In this document: piece by piece, positions 6,569-13,888 of the stretch
How positions within the stretch are numbered: the first letter of the stretch is position 1
Layout of the letters: each line of letters opens with the position of its first letter
NCBI GenBank assembly: GCA_012727835.1
Contig: JAAYGE010000012.1
Location: 1-16,273, forward strand
Direction of reading: 5' to 3'
DNA length: 16,273 bases
From: Bacillota bacterium
Lineage (GTDB): Bacteria; Bacillota_H; UBA994; UBA5500
The notes under the pieces: generated by a model
The model's database searches: none
The model's input: only the letters and a program-made list of their open reading frames with translations
What the model was told of the DNA's origin: nothing
Program-made: the position numbers and the translations under genes

Positions 6569-7117
6569 ATGGTCGTCCAAGGAAAACCTTTGATGTTCAG
6601 CTTGGCTTTGTTGCTCTTATTGGCTGTTTCTGGATACTATCTAATGAACAGTTATTATAAGAATCTACCTCTCCTAGTGGAAGAGGGAGAACCTCATATA
6701 CCTACCGATGGGACGCCCACACCGGGATTAATGCCCGATGGGCTACCCGATAGTTTTACGCAACCGGAGAAAGACTTTTTCAACGCGCTTCGTATAGAAC
6801 GGGAAAAACAGCGTAGTATACAGTTAGAGTTGTTGCGGGAAGTGATAAATAACAGTAACACTAGCGATGAGGTGCGCCAACAGGCCCAACAGACCTGGTT
6901 GGAATTGACAACAACTATGGAGAAAGAACTGACGGTTGAAAAGCTGGTGATCGGCAAAGGTTACTCCGATGCCTTGTTGTTGCTGAACGGTGATGTGGCC
7001 CATATATTAGTTAAAACCGAGGGGCTGAATCAAGCCCAAGCCATCCAGATCATCGAATTAGTAGCCAGCACCCTACAAATAGACGTTAACAATGTGCGGG
7101 TGATAGAAAGAAAATGA
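6569..7117 (+). CDS. spoIIIAH: Stage III sporulation protein AH, partner of SpoIIQ
   Basis: SpoIIIAH sits in the mother-cell membrane and, through its extracytoplasmic domain, binds forespore SpoIIQ across the septum. The 182-residue protein has one membrane helix (about 9-27, FSLALLLLLAVSGYYLM), a proline-rich linker (about 35-65), a charged helical region (about 70-125) and a C-terminal EscJ/FliF-like domain ending DVNNVRVIERK. KGYSDALLLLNGDVAHILVK (about 131-150) is characteristic of the family. It is somewhat shorter than the roughly 218 residues I recall for B. subtilis, the difference lying in the linker. The start is ATG 6569 with GGGAGAAAG just upstream. It is the last gene of the operon. 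Confidence 0.93.
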   Translation: MVVQGKPLMFSLALLLLLAVSGYYLMNSYYKNLPLLVEEGEPHIPTDGTPTPGLMPDGLPDSFTQPEKDFFNALRIEREKQRSIQLELLREVINNSNTSDEVRQQAQQTWLELTTTMEKELTVEKLVIGKGYSDALLLLNGDVAHILVKTEGLNQAQAIQIIELVASTLQIDVNNVRVIERK

Positions 7118-7126
7118 ACGGACACC

Positions 7127-7153
7127 CTTTCCTTGCCCAAAACTTGGGGAAAG
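7127..7153 (+). other. Hairpin at the end of the spoIIIA operon
   Basis: CTTTC (7127-7131) pairs with GAAAG (7149-7153), and CCCAA (7136-7140) pairs with TTGGG (7144-7148), with a four-base bulge on the left. It begins 10 bases after the spoIIIAH stop. There is no downstream T-run, so it is at best a weak terminator or a 3' end stabiliser for the spoIIIA message. Confidence 0.35.
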
Positions 7154-7154
7154 A

Positions 7155-7183
7155 TTGTGGTGCAGATGTTCCTCAAGTATAAT
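7155..7183 (+). promoter_or_regulatory. Candidate sigma-A promoter upstream of the Asp23 gene (P1)
   Basis: A perfect -10 hexamer TATAAT (7178-7183) sits 17 bases after TTGTGG (7155-7160), a 3-of-6 match to TTGACA. It lies between spoIIIA and the Asp23 gene, where a switch from sporulation to vegetative expression is expected. Confidence 0.5.
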
Positions 7184-7194
7184 GGAAGTGGGTC

Positions 7195-7222
7195 TTGACT
7201 AATTCCCTCTTTTTTGTATTAG
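7195..7222 (+). promoter_or_regulatory. Candidate sigma-A promoter upstream of the Asp23 gene (P2)
   Basis: TTGACT (7195-7200, 5 of 6 to the -35 consensus) and TATTAG (7217-7222, 4 of 6 to the -10 consensus) are 16 bases apart. P2 would start transcription close to the ribosome binding site at 7237-7243, giving a very short leader. It lies in tandem with P1. Confidence 0.4.
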
Positions 7223-7251
7223 TTGTGGATAAAGGAAAGGAGGCTAATAGA

Positions 7252-7650
7252 GTGGATAGGAATAATGCCCATGAGCTCTTGCATGAAGCGGGTGTGGTTC
7301 GTATTTCCGATGAGGTGGTGGCGGTGATCGCCGGTTTGGCCGCCAGTGAGGTAGAAGGCGTTGCCGGAATGAGCGGTGGCGGTTTTGCCGGTAGTGTCTC
7401 CGAAATGCTAGGCAAGAAGAATCTAGCTAAAGGTGTAAAGGTACAGGTGGGCGATAAAGAGGTGGTCGTCGATCTGTTCATCATAGTTGAGCATGGGGCC
7501 CGCATTCCGGTAGTGGCTCGAAAAGTACAAGAAAACGTGAAGAACGCTATTGCTAATATGACTGGACTGGAAGTTGTTGAAGCCAATGTGCATGTGCAGG
7601 GAGTGCTTTTCCCCGAAGCTAAGGGTGGGGACACGGGTAAGGCGAAATAA
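7252..7650 (+). CDS. yqhY: Asp23/Gls24 family protein (YqhY-like)
   Basis: The 132-residue protein matches the Asp23/Gls24 family: RISDEVVAVIAGLAASEVEGVAGMSGG at the N-terminal side (about 17-43), a central VKVQVGDKEVVVDLFIIVEHG and the C-terminal NVKNAIANMTGLEVVEANVHVQGV. These proteins are small and cytoplasmic. In B. subtilis, yqhY lies between accBC and nusB and is linked to control of acetyl-CoA carboxylase. Here it is next to nusB but accBC is absent, so this link cannot be assumed. The start is GTG 7252 because AAGGAGG (7237-7243) lies eight bases upstream; a longer frame from TTG 7195 would begin in the promoter region. A strong terminator follows, so it is probably transcribed alone. 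Confidence 0.9.
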   Translation: MDRNNAHELLHEAGVVRISDEVVAVIAGLAASEVEGVAGMSGGGFAGSVSEMLGKKNLAKGVKVQVGDKEVVVDLFIIVEHGARIPVVARKVQENVKNAIANMTGLEVVEANVHVQGVLFPEAKGGDTGKAK

Positions 7651-7662
7651 CCTGCCAACTTG

Positions 7663-7692
7663 TAAATAAAACCGCGTTACGCGGTTTTTTTT
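7663..7692 (+). terminator. Intrinsic terminator after the Asp23 gene
   Basis: ACCGCG (7671-7676) pairs perfectly with CGCGGT (7680-7685) across a TTA loop, followed by eight Ts (7685-7692). An A-rich run precedes the stem. It separates the Asp23 gene from the nusB-recN array. Confidence 0.92.
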
Positions 7693-7715
7693 CTGATTAC
7701 AGAAACCACTTAGAT

Positions 7716-7746
7716 TTGCACTTATTGGCTGCGGATATGCTAGTAT
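7716..7746 (+). promoter_or_regulatory. Candidate promoter for the nusB-recN gene array
   Basis: TTGCAC (7716-7721) resembles a -35 element. TGCTAGTAT (7738-7746) resembles an extended -10 (TGnTATAAT, 4 of 6 in the hexamer), at a long 19-base spacing. It lies between the terminator at 7692 and the nusB start, the only gap before ten close-packed genes, so a promoter is expected here. The exact boxes are uncertain. Confidence 0.35.
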
Positions 7747-7791
7747 AGGAAATACGAGAAACTAAGTTTGCTTGGAAAGGGAATGATGCCC

Positions 7792-8202
7792 ATGAGCCGT
7801 CGTTTAGCGCGGGAAGTTGCCTTACGCACTTTGTTCCAGCTAGATATCGGCCACATCTCACAGGAGGAAGCCTTTGCCTTCGCTCTAGAAACTACTCCTC
7901 TCTCCGAATCTCTGGTGCCCTTCGCCCAGCAATTGGTCCAGCTAGCGCTGGATAAGCAGGCGGAGAGCGATGCGATTATCAGTGATAAAAGTGTGGACTG
8001 GGAGCTCGCTCGCTTACCCCGGGTGGACCGCAGCATTCTGCGGCTGGCCATCGGGGAAATGTTGGCTTCTACTGAAACTCCCACGGGCGTGATTATCAAC
8101 GAGGCGGTGGAATTAGCCCATCGCTATAGCACCGAGGAATCGGGACGCTTCATAAATGGGTTGTTAGGTAGTGTGGCCCGGGAGCAGGTAAAGGAGCAAT
8201 AG
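7792..8202 (+). CDS. nusB: Transcription antitermination factor NusB
   Basis: The 136-residue all-helical protein begins MSRRLAREVALRTLFQLD, the classic NusB start. The arginine-rich N-terminus binds boxA RNA together with NusE (S10) in rRNA antitermination. The C-terminal half carries LPRVDRSILRLAIGEML and GVIINEAVELAHRYSTEESGRFINGLLG, both strongly conserved. The start is the third of three nearby ATGs (7783, 7786, 7792), chosen because it leaves about 10 bases after AAAGGG (7776-7781) and gives the canonical N-terminus. It is the first gene of the right-hand array and ends one base before the TsaD-like gene. Confidence 0.95.
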   Translation: MSRRLAREVALRTLFQLDIGHISQEEAFAFALETTPLSESLVPFAQQLVQLALDKQAESDAIISDKSVDWELARLPRVDRSILRLAIGEMLASTETPTGVIINEAVELAHRYSTEESGRFINGLLGSVAREQVKEQ

Positions 8203-8203
8203 T

Positions 8204-9154
8204 ATGGCTAAATTTTTTCTCGGTTTTGATACGAGCTGTTACACCACGTCGCTAGCGGTGGTGGATGCGGATGGCAATGTGGTTCATGATGAACGGAAGT
8301 TACTGCCGGTGGCCACGGGTGAACACGGATTGCGGCAAAGCGACGGGGTTTTTCACCATGTGCGTCATTTAAGTGAGGTTTGGGAGGGGTTTTCTTTGCC
8401 CACCGAGATCGCAGCGGTGGCTGTAAGCGCCAAGCCTCGGCCGGTGGCCGATTCTTATATGCCCGTCTTCTTAGTGGGCCTGGCGGTGGCTGCCGGCATA
8501 GCCAACAGCAAAGACATACCCCTCTATAAATTTTCCCATCAAGAAGGGCATATTGCCGCCGGATTGCCCGCGTTGCAGGCTAAGGAACCCTTCTTAGCAG
8601 TACATATATCGGGGGGTACAACAGAAGTGTTACGCGTTACCCCCCGGCTCCACCGGGCGGGCTTTGCCATCGATTTGCTCTCGGGAACTACCGATCTAAG
8701 CGCTGGTCAGATGATCGACCGGGTTGGTGTGGCTCTCGGACTACCCTTTCCCGCTGGTCCCCACTTGGAGAAGTTGGCTATGCAAGCTACTGGGCAAATT
8801 CGCCTGCCCTCTGTAGCTTCAGCCAAGGGGTTGAGCTTTTCCGGCCCCTGTTCTGCTGCTCTGCGCCTGATTGAACAGGGGGAATCTCCTGCTGAGATTG
8901 CCTGCGCTACTCTGCGGGTAGTGGCCAACTCATTGGAGAAAAGCTTAAGACGGGCAGCCGATGAACAGGGCTTAGCGCAAGTATTGTTGGTGGGCGGTGT
9001 GATGAGTAACCGGCTTATCCGCCAGCGTTTAGAGCATCGTTTGGCTGGACGCTTGCAACTACATTTCGCCCCACGCCGCCTCTGCACCGACAATGCGGTG
9101 GGTATTGCCCACTTGGCCCGTTCTCAATACCTTTTTAACAAGGAGGGTGGATAA
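8204..9154 (+). CDS. TsaD/Kae1-like ASKHA-fold paralogue (Gcp / M22 family)
   Basis: This 316-residue protein belongs to the Kae1/TsaD superfamily once called O-sialoglycoprotein endopeptidases. It keeps the metal-site pattern HQEGH (His112, His116) and the C-terminal CTDNAVGIAH (Asp296), as well as LLVGGVMSN (261-269). It differs from genuine TsaD, the tRNA t6A synthesis enzyme: the N-terminal motif is DTSCYTTS, not ETSCDETA, and the phosphate-binding loop is SGGTTE (136-141), not SGGHT. Such paralogues occur in other Clostridia next to xseA, from memory, and their function is not established. A true TsaD probably lies elsewhere in the genome. Ribosome binding site AAGGAG is at 8192-8197 and ATG at 8204. 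Its stop TAA overlaps the xseA ATG by one base, so the pair is probably coupled. A role in tRNA modification is possible but unproven. Confidence 0.82.
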   Translation: MAKFFLGFDTSCYTTSLAVVDADGNVVHDERKLLPVATGEHGLRQSDGVFHHVRHLSEVWEGFSLPTEIAAVAVSAKPRPVADSYMPVFLVGLAVAAGIANSKDIPLYKFSHQEGHIAAGLPALQAKEPFLAVHISGGTTEVLRVTPRLHRAGFAIDLLSGTTDLSAGQMIDRVGVALGLPFPAGPHLEKLAMQATGQIRLPSVASAKGLSFSGPCSAALRLIEQGESPAEIACATLRVVANSLEKSLRRAADEQGLAQVLLVGGVMSNRLIRQRLEHRLAGRLQLHFAPRRLCTDNAVGIAHLARSQYLFNKEGG

Positions 9155-10386
9155 TGCAGAGGTTGTTTTCTGTTTCTCAAGTTACCAATTACTTGCGAGC
9201 CCTCCTAGACAGTGATGAGATTTTAGCGCAGGTGTTGGTGGAAGGGGAAATATCGAATTTCACCCATCATAGTTCGGGGCATATGTATTTTACACTCAAA
9301 GATGCTCACAGCCGCTTGCGGTGTGTTATGTTTCGCAGCAAGGCTGCCAGTTTACAGTTTGCGCCTCAGGCAGGTATGAGGGTAATAGCCCAGGGAAACA
9401 TCAGTGTTTACGAACGGGATGGTCAATATCAGCTATACGTCAACAGCTTGCGCCCTGCTGGCCAGGGCCGACTATACATAGCCTTTTTAGAACTCAAAGA
9501 AAAGTTAGAACGGGAGGGCCTCTTCGATTCGGAGCGTAAACGTGCTCTACCTTTTCTTCCTCAGACCATCGGTATTGCCACTTCGCCTACGGGCGCGGCC
9601 CTGCAGGACCTGTAGAGTATCATCGGTCGGCGTTGTCCTCGGGTTAATATCTTGGTGGCACCCACCGTGGTTCAGGGCGTGGAGGCTCCTGCCAGCATTG
9701 TTAGATCTATAGAACTGCTGGGGCAGGTTCCGGAAGTGGATGTGATCATTGTAGGCCGCGGTGGTGGTTCTATCGAGGAATTATGGGCCTTTAATGATGA
9801 GCGGGTGGCCCGGGCTATCTATAACTGTCCTAAACCGGTAATCTCGGCCGTTGGGCACGAAACCGATTTCACTATCGCCGATTTTGTGGCCGATTACCGG
9901 GCGGCTACTCCCAGCGCTGCGGCTGAGGTGGTGGTTCCGGTTTTGGCCGAGTTGGAACAGGCTCTTAGTGCCTGGCAAAATCGTTTGCTGACCACTATGC
10001 AGAATAGCTTATTACGCCGGACCCAATGGGCCAATAGTCTTAGCGCCCGTCTGCTACGACACCACCCGGAGCGCAAATTAGAAAATATGGCTCAAACCCT
10101 CGATATTTTTCAGGAACGATTGCAGCGGGCTATGACCGACAAATTGGAGTGGTGGGCTACGCAAATTCAGACTAGTGCTGCCAGTCTCCATGCCCTTAGC
10201 CCTTTAGCAGTTTTGGCCCGAGGATACACGATTACCCTTAATCAGGCTGGTGAGGTCATTCGTCAGCCTCAGCAAGTGGCTGTTGGAGATATGTTGGAAA
10301 CGGTAGTTAACCAAGGGCGTATTTATAGTCAAGTGATTTCAGTAGGAGGTAGAACCAATGACACAGCCGAAGCAGATGAGTTTTGA
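9154..10386 (+). pseudogene. xseA: Exonuclease VII large subunit, interrupted by an in-frame TAG
   Basis: Exonuclease VII degrades single-stranded DNA in repair, with XseA as catalytic subunit. The N-terminal OB-fold (about 1-100: VSQVTNYLRALLDSD, VEGEISNFTHHSSGHMYFTLKD) and the beginning of the nuclease domain (IGIATSPTGAALQDL) run to codon 153. Codon 154 (9613-9615) is TAG. The same frame then continues SIIGRRCPRVNILVAPTVVQG, GRGGGSIEELWAFNDERVARAI, AVGHETDFTIADFVADYRAATPSAAAEVV and the usual C-terminal SPLAVLARGYTI. Relatives usually have Leu or Ile at this point (DIL), and TTG to TAG is one base. The interrupted product would lack most of the active site, including the conserved Arg and His/Asp motifs. 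Re-initiation at TTG 9652 or GTG 9655 has no good ribosome binding site. No other defect is seen, so a recent mutation, a sequencing error or read-through are all possible. Confidence 0.85.
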
Positions 10387-10612
10387 AGAGTGTCTGCAAC
10401 AGGTGCAGACCATCGTAGAAAAGCTGGAGGACGGAAACTTGTCGTTAGAAGAATCTTTAAGCCTATTCACTGAAGGGATTAATCTGCTGCGGCAGTGCCA
10501 AGAGAAACTAGCGGAAGCGGAACAAAAGGTAGAGTTGTTAATGACCGATAAGGAGGGGAAGCTTGCTCGGCAAGCCATGGCCCCGGCGGGAGGCTCTAGT
10601 ATTGGTGTTTGA
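10358..10612 (+). CDS. xseB: Exonuclease VII small subunit
   Basis: The 84-residue protein begins MTQPKQMSFEECLQQVQTIV and contains VEKLEDGNLSLEESLSLFTEGINLLRQCQEKLAEAEQKVE (in pieces, about 20-58), the helical hairpin signature of XseB. XseB wraps around the long XseA helices and is needed for nuclease activity. The reading frame is intact. The start is ATG 10358 with AGGAGGT (10344-10350) about seven bases upstream, inside the last codons of xseA, so xseB normally depends on xseA translation. Its 3' end overlaps the ispA start. Confidence 0.94.
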   Translation: MTQPKQMSFEECLQQVQTIVEKLEDGNLSLEESLSLFTEGINLLRQCQEKLAEAEQKVELLMTDKEGKLARQAMAPAGGSSIGV

Positions 10613-11513
10613 TCTCAAGGCCTATATGGCCCACCAGATGAAACTGATCAATGCTGAATTGGAACGTATAATAGATGAATTCGCTCCCCAGCCGGCGAAA
10701 CTACGCGCCGCCATGGCCTACAGCCTGATGGCCGGTGGGAAACGCTTACGGCCTATTCTAGTTCTGGCAGCGACGGAGGCTATTGCTGGTAGGGGGCGGC
10801 TTATTCAGCAGGTGCTACCGGCGGCCTGTGCCATTGAATGTTTGCACACCTATTCGCTGATTCATGACGACTTGCCGGCCATGGATGATGACGATTGGCG
10901 GCGGGGGAAAGCAACCAATCATCGGGTTTTTGGTGAAGGTATGGCTATTTTGGCCGGGGATGCCCTTCTCACCCTGTGTTTTGAAGTGCTAGCCCAGCGA
11001 TTGACCTATTTTCCTGCAGAACAGGTGCTACAAGTAGTTGCCGAGGTGGCAGGGGCTGCCGGAGGGCAGGGGATGGTTGGTGGTCAAGCCGCCGATATCC
11101 TATGGGAAAAGGAAGGAGTACAGGAGGGCGATCAGGCCCAGTTGTTGCAGTATATCCATCAGCACAAGACCGGAGCCCTAATAGTCGCCAGCGTGCGTAC
11201 TGGTGCAATTCTAGCCGGTGCTCAACCGGACCAGCTGACAGCCTTGACCGACTACGCCCACGCCTTAGGTTTAGCCTTTCAGATTACCGACGATTTACTA
11301 GATATCTATGGCGATGCCACTAAGCTCGGAAAGCAAATTGGCCAAGATGAGGCCCTAGGCAAGTTGACTTATCCAGCCGTACACGGTACGGCTAAGTCAA
11401 AGCAGCGGGTGGAGGAGTTGTTGCAGCAGGCTACCGCCAGTTTGACCGCCTTTGGTTCCGATGCTGCTCCCTTGAGGAGCCTAGCCGCCTTCTTGGCTGA
11501 GCGTGAATATTAG
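10602..11513 (+). CDS. ispA: Polyprenyl (farnesyl/geranyl) diphosphate synthase
   Basis: This 303-residue enzyme condenses isopentenyl diphosphate with allylic diphosphates to give geranyl or farnesyl diphosphate for undecaprenyl and quinone synthesis. The first aspartate-rich motif is DDLPAMDDDD (89-98), the second DDLLD (230-234). GGKRLRP (45-51) is the usual isopentenyl-binding loop. The start is TTG 10602, eight bases after GGGAGG (10588-10593) and overlapping the end of xseB; it gives an N-terminus of family length. TTG 10563 would be far from any ribosome binding site, and ATG 10626 also lacks one. The neighbour dxs supplies the same pathway. Chain length (C15 versus C10 or C20) cannot be fixed by eye, but the operon position matches ispA. 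Confidence 0.93.
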   Translation: MVFDLKAYMAHQMKLINAELERIIDEFAPQPAKLRAAMAYSLMAGGKRLRPILVLAATEAIAGRGRLIQQVLPAACAIECLHTYSLIHDDLPAMDDDDWRRGKATNHRVFGEGMAILAGDALLTLCFEVLAQRLTYFPAEQVLQVVAEVAGAAGGQGMVGGQAADILWEKEGVQEGDQAQLLQYIHQHKTGALIVASVRTGAILAGAQPDQLTALTDYAHALGLAFQITDDLLDIYGDATKLGKQIGQDEALGKLTYPAVHGTAKSKQRVEELLQQATASLTAFGSDAAPLRSLAAFLAEREY

Positions 11514-11526
11514 CAGGGGGTTATTT

Positions 11527-11979
11527 ATGACGGACAAAAATTTCCTGGGGATAGTCCATAACGAAGTGTTACAAACAGCTTTGCTGGCCTGGTTAGTGGC
11601 ACAAGTGCTGAAAACTCTACTCTTTTGGCACCAGGAAGGACGCTTTAATGCGGGGAGATTTGTTGGTTCGGGTGGTATGCCCAGCTCCCATTCAGCTCTA
11701 GTGGTGGCCTTGTTTACAGGGGTTGGTTTACGGGAGGGGTGGACTAGTACAATTACCGCCATAACGCTAGTCTTTGCCCTCATTGTTATGTACGATGCGG
11801 CGGGAGTGCGCCGGGCTGCCGGCAAACAGGCTCGGGTACTAAACAAAATAGTAAACGAGTTAGCTGCCAATAAACCTCTGCGAGAAGAGCGCTTAAAAGA
11901 ATTATTGGGGCATACTCCTTTTGAGGTAATTGTGGGAGCCATTTTAGGTGCGGCTATTGCTGTTTGGCGGCTGTATTGA
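11527..11979 (+). CDS. Divergent PAP2 family membrane protein (YuiD-like)
   Basis: This 150-residue protein has the motif SGGMPSSHSA (48-57), the hallmark of the divergent PAP2 family (B. subtilis YuiD). It has hydrophobic helices at about 14-33, 54-68, 75-93 and 134-148. The motif resembles the phosphate-binding SxxxSxH element of PAP2 acid phosphatases, but the family lacks the other PAP2 motifs and has no proven substrate. Position between two isoprenoid genes suggests a prenyl phosphate or diphosphate; this is inference. The start is ATG 11527 with AGGGGG (11515-11520) six bases upstream; an earlier in-frame ATG at 11503 lies inside ispA and has no better site. It lies 13 bases after ispA. 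Confidence 0.88.
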   Translation: MTDKNFLGIVHNEVLQTALLAWLVAQVLKTLLFWHQEGRFNAGRFVGSGGMPSSHSALVVALFTGVGLREGWTSTITAITLVFALIVMYDAAGVRRAAGKQARVLNKIVNELAANKPLREERLKELLGHTPFEVIVGAILGAAIAVWRLY

Positions 11980-11984
11980 GCCGC
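11967..11984 (+). other. GC-rich hairpin overlapping the YuiD-like stop, before dxs
   Basis: GCGGCT (11967-11972) pairs perfectly with AGCCGC (11979-11984) around a six-base loop. It overlaps the TGA stop at 11977-11979 and lies 23 bases before the dxs GTG. No T-run follows, so it is not an intrinsic terminator. It could affect translation or message stability ahead of dxs, whose own ribosome binding site is weak. Confidence 0.3.
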
Positions 11985-12007
11985 AGCTAGAAAGGTTGTG
12001 ATCATTA

Positions 12008-13888
12008 GTGACAGCTATTTTACCGACAATAAAATCCCCCCACGATGTCAGGCGGTTAGCTCCCACCCAGTTACGGGTTTTGGCCCGTGAGTTGCGGGAA
12101 GAAATTGTGCGGGTGGTGGCCAAGAATGGGGGGCACTTGGCTTCTAACCTGGGAGTGGTGGAACTAACTCTAGCCCTGCATCGTACCTTTGACTTCTCCC
12201 AGGATAAACTTATATGGGATGTGGGTCACCAAACCTATGCCCATAAACTGATTACCGGGCGATATCACAAATTCAGTACCCTGCGCCAATTTGGCGGGTT
12301 GTCCGGTTTCCCAAAACCGGCAGAAAGTAGTTATGATCATTTTGTGGCCGGACATAGTAGCACCTCTATTTCAGCGGCGCTGGGCATGGCTATCGCACGG
12401 GATTTGGCCGGTGAACGCCATCATGTGGTGGCAGTCATCGGTGATGGGGCTTTGACAGGGGGTATGGCTTGGGAAGCCCTCAATCATGCGGGCGATTTGG
12501 GAGAAGATCTGATTGTGGTTCTCAATGATAATGAAATGTCGATCGCCGAGAACGTGGGTGCAATGTCCCGTTACTTGGCTCGGGTCCGAACGGCCCCTGG
12601 CTATTTGCGAACTAAGGCTGACATTGAAGCCCTCTTGCAGAAGATCCCCCGGGTGGGCGGCCGAGTAGCGGAAATAAGTGAGCGTTTGAAAGATAGTCTA
12701 AAATATCTGCTAGTAGCAGGTATGCTGTTCGAAGAGCTGGGTTTTACCTACCTAGGGCCAGTGGACGGCCACAATTTGATGGCCTTGGAGGAAATGTTGA
12801 CGGTTGCCAAGTCGACGCCGGGGCCGGTACTAGTCCATTGCCAAACGATCAAGGGTAAGGGATATCGACCGGCGGTTACTGCCCCTGACCACTTCCACGG
12901 AGTTGGGGCTTTTGACCCGGCTACCGGCGAGGCGGTGGCTAAGGCTTCAGTTCCTACCTATACCCGGGTATTTAGCAAAACCTTGTTAGATATAGCTAAG
13001 AAAAATGAACAGATTGTGGCCATTACTGCCGCTATGCCCACCGGCACTGGCCTTGACGCTTTCCAAGAGAAATATCCAGATCGGTTCTTTGATGTGGGCA
13101 TTGCCGAGCAACATGCGGTGACCCTTGCTGCCGGCATGGCTGCCGCCGGTTTAAGGCCCGTCTTTGCCGTTTATTCCACTTTCTTGCAAAGGGCCTATGA
13201 TCAGGTTATCCACGATGTCTGCTTGCCCAATTTGCCCGTGGTGCTAGCCATTGACCGGGGCGGCTTGGTCGGTGACGATGGCGAAACCCATCAGGGTGTT
13301 TTTGATATGGCCATGCTACGCCAGATGCCCAATATGACGATTATGTTGCCCCGCAATGCTCAAGAGTTGGTGAACATGCTTGTTGCCGCCTGCGAGCATC
13401 CGGGCCCAGTGGCTATCCGTTATCCCCGGGGCACTGCCGACGGAGAACCATTATTGCCAGCGCAGCCGGTTCCTATCGGCCGTTCCCAGTGCCTAAGGTC
13501 AGGTAGGGATGTCTTGTTGGTGAATTGTGGTACCATCTGGGATGTGACGGAGCAAGTGGAAGCCCAATTATTAACGGCCGGGTTGCAGCCCACCGTGTAC
13601 GATTTGCGCTTCCTAAAGCCCCTCGACTCGGAGTTAGTAGCCGCTATGGGGAATCATCGGCTAACGGTAGTAATTGAAGAGGGGATTGTGGCCGGCGGCT
13701 GTGGTTCAGCCCTACTGGAAGCAGCCAGTAATGCGGGGGTGGAACATGAAGCCCTGTTGTTTGGTATCCCCGATCGTTTTATACCCCACGGTAAAAGGCA
13801 CCTGTTGCTTGCATCTTTAGGGTTAACCGGCGAAGCTATTGGCAAGCGTATACTAGCAAAATTGGAGCAAACGAAACATGGCAACTAA
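12008..13888 (+). CDS. dxs: 1-deoxy-D-xylulose-5-phosphate synthase
   Basis: Dxs condenses pyruvate and glyceraldehyde 3-phosphate using thiamine diphosphate; this is the first step of the MEP isoprenoid pathway and also feeds thiamine and pyridoxal synthesis. The 626-residue protein is full length. DVGHQTYAHK (71-80), the thiamine-diphosphate/metal site GDGALTGGMAWEA (145-157) with ND at 173-174, the catalytic Glu region GIAEQHAV (364-371) and DRGGLVGDDGETHQG (416-430) are all present, followed by the transketolase C-terminal domain. The start is GTG 12008; the ribosome binding site is weak (AAAGG at 11991-11995, 12 bases away), but the N-terminus IKSPHDVRRL fits the family. Its last codons overlap the tlyA start by 11 bases. 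Confidence 0.96.
   Translation: MTAILPTIKSPHDVRRLAPTQLRVLARELREEIVRVVAKNGGHLASNLGVVELTLALHRTFDFSQDKLIWDVGHQTYAHKLITGRYHKFSTLRQFGGLSGFPKPAESSYDHFVAGHSSTSISAALGMAIARDLAGERHHVVAVIGDGALTGGMAWEALNHAGDLGEDLIVVLNDNEMSIAENVGAMSRYLARVRTAPGYLRTKADIEALLQKIPRVGGRVAEISERLKDSLKYLLVAGMLFEELGFTYLGPVDGHNLMALEEMLTVAKSTPGPVLVHCQTIKGKGYRPAVTAPDHFHGVGAFDPATGEAVAKASVPTYTRVFSKTLLDIAKKNEQIVAITAAMPTGTGLDAFQEKYPDRFFDVGIAEQHAVTLAAGMAAAGLRPVFAVYSTFLQRAYDQVIHDVCLPNLPVVLAIDRGGLVGDDGETHQGVFDMAMLRQMPNMTIMLPRNAQELVNMLVAACEHPGPVAIRYPRGTADGEPLLPAQPVPIGRSQCLRSGRDVLLVNCGTIWDVTEQVEAQLLTAGLQPTVYDLRFLKPLDSELVAAMGNHRLTVVIEEGIVAGGCGSALLEAASNAGVEHEALLFGIPDRFIPHGKRHLLLASLGLTGEAIGKRILAKLEQTKHGN

Noticed and set aside
7173..7658. 161-codon minus-strand open frame
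   Set aside because: It is antisense to the Asp23-family gene, of low complexity (Ser/Thr/Pro/Ala), and spans that gene's promoter.
9613..9615. Genome-wide reassignment of TAG, or a pyrrolysine codon in xseA
   Set aside because: TAG is the ordinary stop of many intact genes here (the zinc-ribbon gene, spoIIIAA, AB, AE, AF, nusB, ispA, nadK), so it is not generally read as sense. XseA is not a known pyrrolysine protein, and Leu or Ile is expected there.
9652..10386. Independent gene starting inside xseA
   Set aside because: TTG/GTG at 9652-9657 has no ribosome binding site and the protein would begin in the middle of the nuclease domain; it is the rest of xseA.
11481..12005. 174-codon minus-strand open frame
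   Set aside because: It is antisense to the YuiD-like gene, has no plausible ribosome binding site and no recognisable domain.
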